Origin: Neodontobutis hainanensis
Lineage: Eukaryota > Chordata > Actinopteri > Gobiiformes > Odontobutidae
Assembly: GCA_024349245.1 (NCBI GenBank)
Contig: JALDNG010000002.1
Coordinates: forward strand, 496,001 to 560,000
Reading direction: 5' to 3'
DNA: 64,000 nucleotides
The notes beneath the pieces were generated by a model. The model made no database searches and was not told where the DNA came from. It was given only the letters and a program-made list of their open reading frames with translations. Of this stretch, positions 24,501 to 36,215 are shown piece by piece. The position numbers were made by a program, and so were the translations under genes. Every line of letters starts with the position of its first letter. Positions within the stretch are counted from its first letter, which is position 1.

Positions 24501-24930
24501 TCAACATCACATTTACGAAAGTGTATCCCTTTAAAAATCTGCTGTCATCAGTTCTGCCATAATATGGAAGAATGGCAACACAGTCTCAAAGGTGATAAAA
24601 CTGTCAGTGCAGTTTTGGGTGTTTTAAGCATTTTAGTTTTAGAATGTTTCTTGTGACATCTTTGCTGACATGCACCTTCACCCTACAAAATGGCTGGATA
24701 TTTCTCATTTTATTGTCCATTATGTAATCTTCTTTAATAATATAACTGGAATGAATAAATCACGTTAAAACCTTAAAAAAAAAAAAAAAAATTATTTTTA
24801 AACCTAAAAATGAAATTCAACTAATATTTTGGTTTCAGCGTGTATTAGATTTCACAAAAAACTAAGTACATTTATATCAGTGACTCACAGAAAATCTCCA
24901 TTGCCATAAAATGCTTTTCTCAATTTTCCT
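20775..24930. other. gene-free stretch with simple repeats
   Basis: Holds a long (TA)n tract, a T19 run at 23951-23969 and an A17 run at 24775-24791. No exon or transposon is recognised. The stretch 21900-22480 is somewhat GC-richer, with no family similarity seen. Confidence 0.5.
21503..21579. repeat. (TA)n microsatellite, about 38 units
   Basis: Uninterrupted 77-bp TA dinucleotide run. Confidence 0.98.
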
Positions 24931-24934
24931 TAAA

Positions 24935-25320
24935 AAAGCTATTGCCCACCCGCAATGCTAGGCCATGCACACATTTCCACCTCAGTGGTGCACACCAAAC
25001 AACTTCTCTCCGCCCTGCAGGCAACAGTTCCCAATGTGCCTCCATTTCCATTCTGATACCCATTTGCTTTCAAGTGTTGGCACTTCCCTTGTCGACGAGT
25101 CTGTCCGGCTCCCTCGGGGGTATGCACATCTCCGGCGCCTTCCATATCCCATGTTTCCTTCCACCACTGTGTTTGAAAGGTCGGCTACCTACAGGGCCAA
25201 TCAAGTGGGACGGAGGTGAATCGGGAAGAAGTCACACCTCTCACTCGTAAACAGCCCAATCACAAGCTGAGGGACACGTTATATAACGGTCATGTCAACA
25301 GGACAACACACTAAAATGTC
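24935..25320 (+). promoter_or_regulatory. GC-richer patch with CCAAT and TATA-like motifs
   Basis: Within an AT-rich region this stretch is CpG-richer and open in several frames on both strands. It ends with CCAAT at 25197-25201 and 25256-25260 and TATATAA at 25280-25286, in promoter-like order and spacing on the plus strand. The first ATG after it (25317) opens only a six-codon frame (ATGTCTACAAAAAGGGCTTAG), so no coding gene follows directly. It could be a promoter of a non-coding RNA or a decayed gene, or chance. Confidence 0.3.
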
Positions 25321-25549
25321 TACAAAAAGGGCTTAGCAACTCTTGGGTGATCAAGATGTACTGTAAGTAAAAAGGTTGTGCTTTGGTGATTAATTAAAAT
25401 GGTGGCCGCAGGTTGCACAGGTGTAGTCACTGCTCTCCTCTTGTACACCTTGTTTGTAAATCTTGGACCTTCTTAAGTGGATTTAAGCCATAAATATATT
25501 TATAACAACAAGCAACTACTATATTTCTTTCAAAATATTTACTTCAACA

Positions 25550-26318
25550 TTCTGGATCTTCTTTATAAGCAAACTAACATCAACGCTTAATCAACATATC
25601 CTGGTTGTGACTCTTACTTACAAATCTCTATATAAAACGGTCAGTAATCGAATAAAATTCAACATTAGCAACTCCAGACAATGCTGCAAAAATACTTATT
25701 TGGGAAAAGATGGTTAAATACTCAAAACTATTCCTAATATACAAAATCATTCATGGTCTATCATCCCCTCACATCCGTACAGATGATCACAGCAGAACCA
25801 GTGGAGCAGCAAGAGGAGATTGTATCATACCCTTTATGAAAAGGTCATTTGCTCAGTCCACCTTCTTTGTTTCTGCAGCTACTGAATGGAATCACACACC
25901 CTCCACCATCTAAAATCTAAACACCTACCACACATTTAAGATACAGCTGAAGAAATGGCTTATTGACAACCAGCGCTGTGAGCACTGACTCTACCTCTCT
26001 CCGCTCCTGCTGGCCTCTTGCCTCGTGTTATGTCTGTGTTTGTTTATGATGACTGATTGTTTTGTCTGTCGTGCTTCTGTTGTCTGTATTGTGTAATACT
26101 TTTATAGATTGTGTGCTATTTCTTTGTAATGTTTAAACATTTTTATTCCTTATGTTTTAGCCTGACTTCTAAAGTTCCTGTCTTCTTTAACATCTGTCAT
26201 GGGACTACAGATGAAAATAGACTGTTGGCTAAATCTAGCATATTTACAGTTTTCTTTCTGTCAATATCAATATGCACTGTCCCTAAAATAAATACATAAA
26301 TAAATAATTAAGTAAATG
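25550..26318 (+). mobile_element. 3' end of a non-LTR retrotransposon (Rex1/CR1-like LINE)
   Basis: The translated piece at 25710-25913 carries the C-terminal reverse-transcriptase region (LIYKIIHGLSSPHI, AARGDCIIP, SFAQSTFF, EWNHTP). It is followed, after a stop, by phrases matching TFKIQLKKWLIDNQRCEH. The 3' UTR and tail (catgggactacagatgaaaa, actgtccctaaaataaata) match a common fish LINE end. 5'-truncated and with stops in frame: inactive. Confidence 0.7.
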
Positions 26319-26341
26319 GGGGCAAAACATTTCTTTGAAAG

Positions 26342-26344
<3 letters not shown>

Positions 26345-26388
<44 letters not shown>
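26345..26388. repeat. (TA)n microsatellite, 22 units
   Basis: Uninterrupted 44-bp TA run between two LINE remnants. Confidence 0.97.
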
Positions 26389-26394
<6 letters not shown>

Positions 26395-26454
26395 TACAGA
26401 AAGGAACGCTATACAACAATATTATTATTTTTACATTTCATCATTATTAAATCG

Positions 26455-27345
26455 GAAGGCCTAGCGGGCTGCACCACAGGTGCTTGTGGAGGTAAAAACT
26501 TGGGTATGGGAGGAGTTTGGTAAGACCATGGAGACTATTGTTTGGCCTTGAAGAAATTCTGGCAAGCGTCCAGCGCCTCAGGAGGGGGAAGCAGTGCCCT
26601 GCCAACACTGTTTACAGTGGAGGTGGGAATCTGCTGACTTCAACTGGGGACATTGTTGTTTGAGGATCTCCTCAAACCCACTGACACGTCTTCCACTGAG
26701 GAAGCAGAGGCCGAGCTGAAGTCACCGAGGTTGTTGAGAAGATTCTTTGTTGGAAGGCACCGGGGGGTGGATGAGCTCCACCCGGAGTACCTCATGTCTC
26801 TGGATGTTGTGTCCTGTGGGGGGGTCGTATGCCGGCTGATGTGGGAGTATGGGGTACAGGGGAATTTGCTAAGGGCTGTCCGGTCTCTGTACCAGAGCAG
26901 GAGTTTTGTTCGCATTGCTGGGATTAAGTCAGACTTTTTTTTGTCTCTGCTTTTTGCAGATGATCTGTGCTTTTGCAGATGATGTTGTCATGTTGGCCTC
27001 ATCAAACCAGGACCTTCAGTGTGCACTGGGACGGTTTGCAGCAGAGTGTGAAGTGGCTGGGATGAGAATCAGCACCTCCAAGTCCGAGGCCATGGTTCTC
27101 AGTCGTGAAAAAAAGGGTGGCTTGTCCCCTTCAGGTTGCTCATGAGTGAGGGAAGAATGGAACAGGAGGTTGAGAGACGGATCGGTGCTGCTTCTGCAGT
27201 AATGCTGTCAATGTGCCGGTCTGTTGTAGTGAAGAAGGAGATGAGCTGCAAGACAAAACTCTCGATTTACCGGTCGATCTATGTTCCTACTCTCACCTTT
27301 AGGTCATGAGCTGTGGGCCATGACTTAAAGGAAACAGGCAGTTGA
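26455..27345 (+). mobile_element. LINE reverse-transcriptase remnant with internal deletions
   Basis: Pieces of a fish non-LTR retrotransposon ORF2 in several frames. Near 26653-26800 are FEDLLKPTDTSSTEEAEAE and GVDELHPEYLMSLDVV. Then come EYGVQGNLLRAVRSLYQSRS and the catalytic FADD at about 26950-26985, followed by MRISTSKSEAMVLS. A later frame gives EGRMEQEVERRIGAAS and KLSIYRSIYVPTLT. Large parts of the RT core are missing: LDVV jumps to EYGVQG, and KSDFF jumps to LLFADD. The FADD codons are duplicated with a frame change. Clade not assigned. Inactive. Confidence 0.8.
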
Positions 27346-27384
27346 AATGAGTTTCCTCCATAGCCAGGGTGAGTAGCTCAGTCA

Positions 27385-27665
27385 CTCAAGAGGCAATGGT
27401 AAATGGTTAATGGTGTGCATTAATATGGTGCTTTTTTTGTACCTGGCCGTACCAAAGCGCGTTACATCGTGCTTCCATTCACACACATTCACCCCTGGGG
27501 CAGCAGAGAGGGGGCTGCCTTCTCCGACCACCACCAAACTCACACCTCTACAATCACACACATTCATACACCAGAGCTGTGGCACTGAAAGCTAGGTGGC
27601 TTACAACAGTATGAACTGGGGAGAGCAGGAATCGAACCCCCAACCTTCTAGTTACAGGACGATCG
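27385..27665 (-). repeat. tRNA-derived SINE copy
   Basis: Read on the minus strand it has a B-box-like ggttcgattcctgctctcc near 27630-27645. The body (gccacagctctggtgtatg, gtggtggtcgg) follows, then a tail ending caccattaaccatttacc. Same family as the copy at 9975-10278 and inserted next to the LINE end at 27345. The A-box part is not clear. Confidence 0.7.
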
Positions 27666-27669
27666 CATT

Positions 27670-30590
27670 TTGAAATCAAGGTAGGCTAAAGTAGTTAAAA
27701 GAGTGTGCTGCATGTACATATTGGACAAAAAAACAGCCAATATGCCAATTTTTACCAAAAGTATATTTTGTCACAGTTGAAATAAGTGTGACTAAAGTGT
27801 GCTAAAATAGTCTATGTTAAAAAATAAATCTTACAATTTTTTTTCTCTCAATTAATTAAAAGTTCAGGGAAACTCTTAGAAATTGTTTTCAACCTTAACC
27901 AGACTCTGTTTTTCTGTTTACATAAGTAAACTTTTGAGCCATAGTTTGTGATCTTCTTTTAGCCTCTCCCTGTTGTTATATGTTGCTTTGACAACCCGTC
28001 TTTAACCTTGTATCTGTGTTTTTATCCTTGTAGCTCTCCATCTGTATACCACAGTTACATCCTCTTTATCATTCAGTCCAGTCTTTTTTACAAGCGTCGC
28101 ATCTCTGCATCTGCAGTGTTCCTCTATTTACCATCTCTGTTTAGTTTCTATCGTCTCCCTCTCATCCCTTCACGCCCTCCAGCCAATTTCCCCACAGTCC
28201 CCTTTCTAACATCTAGTTTTCTCTCTATATCACTGTTGATCTACCTTTCATGCTGGGCTCCTACACGCTCTGATGCCCTCCCTCTGTGTTTCTGGTCTAT
28301 GTGTGTTATTTGTATCCCTTACCTGCCATAGAAAAACTCATTGCAGTGTGCAAGGCCCCGCTGGCCCCACCCAAACTACTCTGTGATGCTGGCAGTCACA
28401 GAGGCCAAGCAAGAAAATTACACTTGACTGAGCAACTAGCCTCTCTGCAGGCCCTTTCCCTGCAGATGTGGCTAATGCAGTCTATTATCACCATACCCCA
28501 TGCTCTCTCCCGTCATGTCTATTTTCCCTTCCATTGTATCTCTTTATTTAAAGTTACAAACTGTCATGTCTAATAGGTCAACTCGACAAAAGACAGTAAA
28601 TGTCTTTGAATAATTTCTGATCTGAAAAGTGTTTGCCCATTTAACTTTTCCTTTCCTTTGTAATCCTTTCCTTTTTGTAATTTTGTATAAAAAGCCATGG
28701 ACCACATGTTTGGTATCTTGTTCCCTCAGAAGTGCAAACCATTTGAGGTCCAATGCCTGATATACCTGTGTTTGTGGGGCTGACACACGCACATGGTGCT
28801 TGTCAGAAAAATAATGATATGTGTCACTCCTCCAATCCATAGTCCTGGTAGGTTATTAACTGTTTAATAGCATTAAAAGACTTATAACTTGTCAGATAAC
28901 AAGTCTGTGAGTTGTTTGTAAGGTGGGTATGTTTCTTTTTCTCCTACAAACTTCGGTAAATCATCGTAAACTGGCAACTCCCACAATGTGTTAAGTTACA
29001 AATGTTTTTCTTCCTTTTCTTCTTTTGCAAGCCTTGAGTAAATCTTTAAAGGGAAACTGCAGAACTTCTAGTCTGTAGAGGGCAGATCCCTCTCATTAAT
29101 TGTTTATATAGTGGATATAATTCGCCCATTGGTCCCTTATTTACTGATATTGTCGTTACGATTCGGCAATAAAATGGCCGTTACATCCAGGATTTTTGTC
29201 TTTTACTCCATAGTAAAACAATAGTTTTTTTAAATATCTTTTTGGGCTAAAACTTTCACGGTTCTCTCTAATAGTAAATAGTTTTACTAGTCAATCATAC
29301 AGCAATATAATAAATAAGATACAATCTCCGTTTACTTTTTCACTTTTTGTTAATGTATATTCACCAACTTCATAGCTGCTTGCTTCCTTGTTAGAAGAAA
29401 TGGAAATGATGAGATCTGTTGTCTCCATGCACTACTGGTAAAAGACTGCTTGCCAGTTGGGCAGGGCACCGCACATGACCCTGGTACCTGGTGCTCTTTG
29501 TCTTACAGCATGAGCTTTGAGCACTTTAGAGGACATGGTGCTCCTCTCCGCCCTCACAGATGGCCGGTATACATCTTCATAATGAACTCCCTCCTACTTA
29601 ACCTGTGTTGAACTTGAAGCCCCAAATGTCATGCTCTCTCAACAGTTTTAATATAAGTGAGACAGCATGACTTTATGGGGTCTCTGTCAGGCACTAAAAC
29701 TATTTATAAGGCATGTGTGTAGCAGAAATGACCCTCAAAAATGCAAACTGTCTGAAAGGGGAAATCTATGCTGTTAAATGTACAAGAAAATAAAACCAAA
29801 CAGTGTCTTGAGTGGACTCAAAGTGGAGGCAGTTATTGCTGCAGTTTGACTTTCTCTATAATAGCGTGAAATTAAATTAATTGCGTTATTCCCAGGTTTC
29901 CTCCATCTGCTTTTAGCCTGTTTTGACTTGCCCTAACCCTTTTCAAACCTCTAACTGGTCCCCAAAGCAACTAAGCAGTGAAAGCATACATGGGCGTTCT
30001 TAGCATCTATTACTATGTTCTCAAGAGATTTGTCTTTTGTGTATTTTTCCGTTCATTCATAGAACAAAGTAGATTGTTTTTAGAACTGAAGCATTGCAAG
30101 AGTTCACCTTCTCCACCTCTCTTTTGACCTATCCATAATACTATAAAATCCTTAAATTTATTGCTGAACTTTTTTGTGTATACCAAAATAGTAACACCAC
30201 CCCCTGATCCCATCCCAAGCACTTATTCACTGACAATAAGTGGTTCATCTTGTACTGCCATTTACTACTGACACATGAGTCAGTCTCATTGTATGATAAA
30301 TAATGTATGATGAAATAAGCTTTTTCCTGATGGTACAAACTTTCTGAACTCAGATTCAATTTGATTGTTTTTTTGTGTAAAAACAGAAAAAGGACAACTG
30401 AGCCTTTTTAAGACAGCATTTGACTGGTGCCACTTACTGTGTTTTTTAAGAGTGTAATTAATAATCAAAAGATAATGCAGGATTTGTTTAAAAAAATAAA
30501 CAGTGTTGAGGGTAAGCATACTGAAATTACTTTTTAAAGGAACGAGTAACCTCATGCGTTAGTTTTTTTCAAATCAGAAACTCGCTTCAT
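27670..30590. other. gene-free stretch
   Basis: AT-rich with pyrimidine-rich patches (28010-28330). The open frames there are pyrimidine-driven and have no family features. No transposon recognised. Confidence 0.5.
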
Positions 30591-30604
30591 TAACAACATT
30601 GTTC

Positions 30605-30830
30605 TACTTCTCATTAGGCAGCGCAGCTCCAGCGGACATATGTGTGTGTACAGCTCCTGTGTGGGCACAACAAAGACGCGGTAGGCTGATGAGGTATAGG
30701 CTGCGCGCCGTGTGTCTAGTGATGTGAGCCGAGAGTGCCATCATGTCCACCCCTCATACCGTCAAGGAGAGATGGCTGCGAGGTACTGTCATGGCGGCCT
30801 GGCTCTGTAGCTCAACAAACAAAATGAAAT
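30605..30830. other. CpG-rich patch, possible exon or promoter
   Basis: About eleven CpGs in roughly 220 bp inside CpG-poor DNA. On the plus strand an ATG in good context (ccatcATG, about 30741) reads MSTPHTVKERWLR before a possible donor GAG|GTACTG. No family recognised. It could be a first exon, a small CpG island or a conserved element. Confidence 0.25.
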
Positions 30831-31039
30831 GGTTTGAATACTTTTAAGACAGTGTGTGCCAAATGTCATTTTTATAACATCAAAAGAAGCAGAAACAAAG
30901 ATATAAAGCTTTAAAAAATGTATATTTTTTATAGACAATAGAGTATAAATTAAGAAGTAATATTATAAAAAAGTACTATTTGAAAATAATTAAATATAAA
31001 TCAAAGGAACTTCTCCTGAATCTACAAGAACAACATATC

Positions 31040-32480
31040 CACACAATTTCATTGGTAAAAATGGTGAAAATCACAACATGAATAATGTAGTAAACAGCAG
31101 GAATAAGTTTTTTGTAAATGTTGGCCTGAATTAGTCAGCCGGAATCCCAGATCAAGAAACTGAATTAAATCACATTATGAAAATAAACCAATATTCAACT
31201 GAACAAGAAGTAAAGAACATTGTACACAAATGCAAAAGTAAACTATCCACAGACTGTCACAGTGTAGACATGGTGTTTGTTAAAAAGGTCATGAACAACA
31301 TCTCAAAACCTCTAACTTATTGCTGTAACCTGTCATGTCAAACCTGCTGTGTCCCAAATAAAATTTAAGTCATACTACTATTAAAAAGCCAACAAACATA
31401 GCAACAATAAAAAAAACAATTTCCATGATACCTCAGTTTTCAAAAATCCTGGAAAAGCTTTTCAATTCTCATCTAGAAAAATTTATGGACAAATATCAAA
31501 TATATAATGAAGGTCAATATGGATTTAGAACAAAAAGTATCACCTCAACAGAGGAGAACACAAATGCATTGGACAGAAAAAAATACACAGTTGGTGTATT
31601 TATGGAGCTCAAAAGAGCCTTTGATACAATAAATCATTTAATCATAATAAATAAACTAGAACAATACAGCATTAGAGGGGTGCCTGGGAATTGGTCCGTG
31701 TTGAGTCCCAGATTGTTCAACTTGTATATTAATGCTATATTTACTACATCTACATTTTTTAACAACTCATATTGTTTGCCAAAAACACCATAATTTACAT
31801 TACAATGAACCTATAAATACTGCAAATGGAGAACTAAAGAAAAAATGGATGAATAACTATAAATTATCATTAAATCTAAATAAGACAAAAGCAATGATAT
31901 TTGGTAATTACAAAAATAACTCAGAATTACAAATAAAGATAGAAAATGTCCAAATCGAAAATGTTGAGAAATAATTTCTATAAGTAATAATAGTCAACAA
32001 ATGATATTATTATGGAAAGCTCACATCAGACATATAAGAACAAAAATCCTCTCAATTATGCAAAACAATTCCTTGACAAATTGCTTTCCGCACATTATAC
32101 TGCTCCTTGGTACTCCCTTACTTTACCTGTTGTGTCGAAGTGTGGGAAAATAATTATCAAAGTTCAATACTATTTGAATCAACAAACTGAGCAGTACAGA
32201 TCATACACAAGGTAGGATTTCTAGAACACAGTAATATTTTTTTATTCAATTTAAATTGTTAAAAATCTACAACCTTGTGAAATATTATTCAGTACAAATG
32301 TGATTCAACACATTCAATAATTTATTACCAAGTAAAATGCAAAACATTTTCACAGTTAAAGAAAGGTCATAGTCTGGGAGGATATGGAGATTTTACATTA
32401 CTGATGGTGAGAACCACCCGTAAGAGTTTTTGTGTCTGTATGTGGAGTACAACGGTGGAACGATGTCTAAATATTCACAG
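31040..32480 (+). mobile_element. LINE reverse-transcriptase remnant
   Basis: A non-LTR retrotransposon in the plus orientation, spread over three or more frames. At about 31177 it shows CKSKLSTDCHSVDMVFVKKV and KPLTYCCNLSCQT. At 31425-31793 come PQFSKILEKLFNSHLEKF, QYGFRTKS and the motif A region KRAFDTINH, then SVLSPRLFNLYINAI. At 31830-31974 is LSLNLNKTKAMIFGNY. The catalytic FADD block between the last two is missing and stops interrupt the frame. C-terminal wording continues to about 32470. Inactive; jockey/CR1/L2-type, clade not assigned. Confidence 0.8.
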
Positions 32481-32588
32481 ATTATTTAGACATCATTGAT
32501 GGACCAGAAGCTCTTTACAAACAGAGGTTCTGGTCACATTACAGGGAGGGCGGGGCCTAAATGGCACTGTGTAGGTCATGGCTCTTAT

Positions 32589-32738
32589 CTTACTATTGTT
32601 GGTGTGTGCTTTATTGTTTCCTTAATATTGTTGGTGTGTGCTTTATTGTTTCCTTAATATTGTTGGTGTGTGCTTTATTGTTTCCTTAATATTGTTGGTG
32701 TGTGCTTTATTGTTTCCTTACTATTGTTGGTGTGTGCT
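32589..32738. repeat. 32-bp minisatellite, about 4.7 copies
   Basis: The 32-bp period begins tattgttggtgtgtgctt and runs from 32594. Complete copies are virtually identical; only the outermost ends differ (cttac in place of cttaa). It lies just after the LINE remnant. Confidence 0.97.
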
Positions 32739-32787
32739 AGTGTTGAAATATAATGTATTATAATCTCTAGGAAAATTAAGTATTTGT

Positions 32788-32825
32788 TCCTGTGGTAACA
32801 TTATTGTCCTGTGGTAACATTATTG
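32788..32825. repeat. 19-bp direct duplication
   Basis: The unit tcctgtggtaacattattg is present twice in perfect tandem. Confidence 0.95.
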
Positions 32826-33225
32826 TCATGGTTCATTAATGATTGGATATATTGTTGGTTGTGTCCTGTGCTGATTCTGTTATAAATACCTATTTGACCT
32901 GTAACTAGATATAAATAGCTTATCAACATGATTTTTTTTAATTGTATTTCTTATATGTTATTTGTATTTCTATATTATGTTGCTGTCAAATTGGTTTGAT
33001 GCCAATTGAATTTATGGAATGAAGTACTCACAGAAGCACGTACTAGATCTTGAAAATATTTCTATTTGGATACATACAAATTTATTTTTTAACTTGCTCA
33101 ATATAAAAATTTACTAAGACACAACTTTAACTTTGGATAAATCTCACTTTATGAAATACTGGGGACTGGATTGTTTTGAAATGACCAAGTTTGCTTGCCA
33201 ACTGAAACTTTAATCTTGAAATACT

Positions 33226-33525
33226 GTGATGGAGAATGACAGAGCGCCTTCACTCTTATGCACAAAAGCTTATGACGCAGCAAATACAAACTTTAGTCCA
33301 AGCGTTGAAACACGGAGAACTGTCAAATGTACCCCCTCCTCGACCAAAACTACCACTACGATGGAAAGTCTGAAAAGGATTAAAGTGATGCAAACCGAGT
33401 CCTCAACTCAACTAAGGTCCTTCGACAGCACAGTCATGGACAACACTACCACCATTAAATCGGTGGTGTTTAGTATTGTTTTTCTTAACATCAAAATGTC
33501 ATTGTTTAAACCAACAAAGATTTGA
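33226..33525 (+). other. unrecognised 99-codon open frame, CpG-rich
   Basis: Not recognised. Thr/Ser-rich reading frame (for example STKTTTTMESL) with about nine CpGs in an AT-rich setting, and an AATAAA at 33539-33544 just after the stop. It has no signal peptide, and its only hydrophobic patch is near the end (SVVFSIVFLN). It may be part of a degraded mobile element or a chance frame. No function is proposed. Confidence 0.2.
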
Positions 33526-34019
33526 GTAAGAAATCTTCAATAAATTAAAGGCTAGTCCTGACACAGTTGAGTGTGTAATTAACACTAAGCCTCAATTTTG
33601 ATCCTGATTAATTGAATGTTTAAGAGAAAGTGTCTTTGTTTAGAGTTACTAGTGGTGTAAAACTGTCAAAAACTTGTTTGTCAATGATGTCAATTATTGC
33701 ATGAAAATCCAAATTAAACTAAATGAATGCTGTTCTCCTGTTGGGGACAGTCGGTAATTAAAGACTTCACACATTTTGGAGCTGTCTGTGTCTGGTTCAT
33801 GTTTCTACACATAGCAACATTAACAACAAGTGCATACAGTTTTTCTATTACCTGAGTTAGCCTGGGTGTTACCAGCTGCAAGCAGTAAAGGAGATAAAAA
33901 TGCCTTTCTCGTCCTTTTGCATGTACTTTAAAAGAACAGGAATGGAACATTTTGCACTTTTCTGCTCACTCACGAGCATTTTTATTTAATAACAATAATA
34001 ACATAAGAATAATCATAAT

Positions 34020-34115
34020 GGATTAGATTTTATATAGCTCTTTCTAAGGCACAAAGCGCTTGACAGTTGAGTCCATTATTCACCCACTCCACAGTCACAC
34101 ACTGGTGGTGGTAAA
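34020..34115 (-). repeat. SINE 3' tail fragment
   Basis: On the minus strand it reads gtgtgactgtggagtgggtg, then caagcgctttgtgcc and gagctatataaaa. This is the tail form (aagcgc...tatataaa) shared by the SINE family at 9975 and 27385. The head is absent and the (CA)n tract begins beside it. Confidence 0.55.
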
Positions 34116-34120
34116 ATACT

Positions 34121-34122
<2 letters not shown>

Positions 34123-34161
<39 letters not shown>
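34123..34161. repeat. (CA)n microsatellite, 19 units
   Basis: Uninterrupted CA run of about 38 bp next to a SINE tail. Confidence 0.97.
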
Positions 34162-34163
<2 letters not shown>

Positions 34164-36178
34164 CTTTAAGTATTTCATCTTTTTCATCATTACAAACATT
34201 ACATTTCCTTTCAGTTCTAAATTAGTGGCATGCTCATACGGCTACATTTCAAGTATGTTAGCACATTGTTATTAAATGTGATTAAATGTAGGTCTTTACC
34301 ACATTAATACCAAACGTGATCCATGCTTGTGTGCTATGGTTAAGGCTGCTGCGTGGTGAATGCTAAACTGTAAGCCACCTGAAGTACTGGTTGACTGGTT
34401 ATGGATGACAAGCAGCAGACAGCAGATGGGTTTAGTCCCTCCTCCCCCAACACCACCCCTCTTCCTCTCACTGTCTGTTATTAATATATTTCATGCTTTC
34501 CTTCCACCTCTTTATATTTCTGCCTGTTGCTATCTCTGCCTGTTTGCTGCCTTTACCAAGTCCACTGTCGCACAAACCTCAGCCTCACTGCTTAAATTAT
34601 CCCACTCCAAAATGAATCCTGCTCTGATTTTCTGCCATTTGGGTCTGGTTCAGTCCAGCTGCGCTACACCTGCCAGATATTCACAAGTCTGCAAATTAGT
34701 ATTAATTGTGGCTTTACGCAAACTACACACAAAACACAACATAAAGTTTGTTGTTGGAGTTTTAAAACTCCAACAAATATAAGGCAGTCACTTGTTGGGA
34801 TAATATGACATTTTAATGATATCCTAAGAATATGTACACCATATATGGATGCTTATGATATGGGACAACAATAGGTACTTTTTGAACCTGGAAAGTCACT
34901 TTGAGATTAATAGGAATTATTGGGACCTATTTTATATGTTTTTGTGCACCCACAGAAAACCAAAGCAGACCAAGAGGCTCAGTTATAAAAAGATTAAAAT
35001 CCAAACTTAAACCTTGGAGCAGGTGTCAAAGCCATATTCATTTCATTATGTGATAGACTAATTTAGCTACTTGTGAGAACATTACGCTGTGGCTGCGTTG
35101 GCTTAAAATATTCATGTGACAAAATACGGAGCCATAGTCATAATAATAATGAGACAAAAATTAAATTCAGTGTTTGTGAATCCATACACAATAAATAAAA
35201 TGCCAGCTGACAAAGTATGTACAGTATATTTATATATATTCTTGACATAATAAATCAGAAAACATTTGAAGATGAACTCCAGCCTCATGTCAGAAAAGTT
35301 TTATGTGCTATCCACCAAAATAAGGTCTTCCCTAAAGTCTGCATGGACATGTGGATATTGATAAGATGAACACCAAATAATATGCTTAATCAGAATACCA
35401 GAGACACCTGAGAAGCAGAGAAGCGCCCGGCCCATCTGTGGTTTAGCTCATCTGTGCATGATTGACACAGTGGCACCAAACATCATTCTGCGCTCATCCA
35501 CACACATCAGTCCCATCATTATGTGCTGAACAGTTCGGAGTGGGTGGTGAGTGTTGTCAGTCATCTCCAGCTGGAGGAAAATCATGAACGACATGTTAAG
35601 ACCGGCAACAATTGTTACCACCCAGGCTCCACTGCTTCTACAGAGAAGCCGAGTAGGTTTGAGAATTCATGGGCAGGGACAGAGGGTGGCTCTTTTCTCC
35701 CCTTTTCATCTTTACTGTCCTGCGTGATTGGCCGCCTGACAGCAAACACTGCAGCAGATGCACACAGGATGGAACATACAGGCAATGCCAAGTGCCAACT
35801 GGGGACCAGAAGTAGCCAGGGCAGGGAACATTTTCAGCCCAGTAATAATTTAAAAGCATCAGAGCTTTGAAACCATAAAGCATAGGGCATATTTAAATGG
35901 TTTTATTTTCACCGAGCTACAGTGTCATATTGATATTTTTCTGTCAAAAAAAAGCAAAGCTCAGTCTTTCTCAAAAATGTATACTGTGCACCACACTTCA
36001 AAACGATACATGAATCAAGGCCAAGTTTGCACATATCCTGTCCTTCACATTGTACCTCGAGGTTGAGGACCACAGACCTCAAGCTCCACTCTTCCTGTGA
36101 TTTCTCAGTTATAGCATTTTTCCCTCTTGTTTAGGCTGTTGTCTGTGCTTGTGACAGTCCAATAGTAGAATAGTTACC

Positions 36179-36214
<36 letters not shown>
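36179..36214. repeat. (TA)n microsatellite, about 18 units
   Basis: Uninterrupted AT run followed by degenerate TA-rich sequence to about 36240. Confidence 0.96.

Positions 36215-36215
<1 letters not shown>

Noticed and set aside
32589..32738. CRISPR-like array
   Set aside because: The repeats are head-to-tail with no unique spacers, and the DNA is vertebrate; it is a minisatellite.
34360..34782. 140-codon plus-strand open frame
   Set aside because: Composition is driven by pyrimidine-rich sequence; no recognisable domain.
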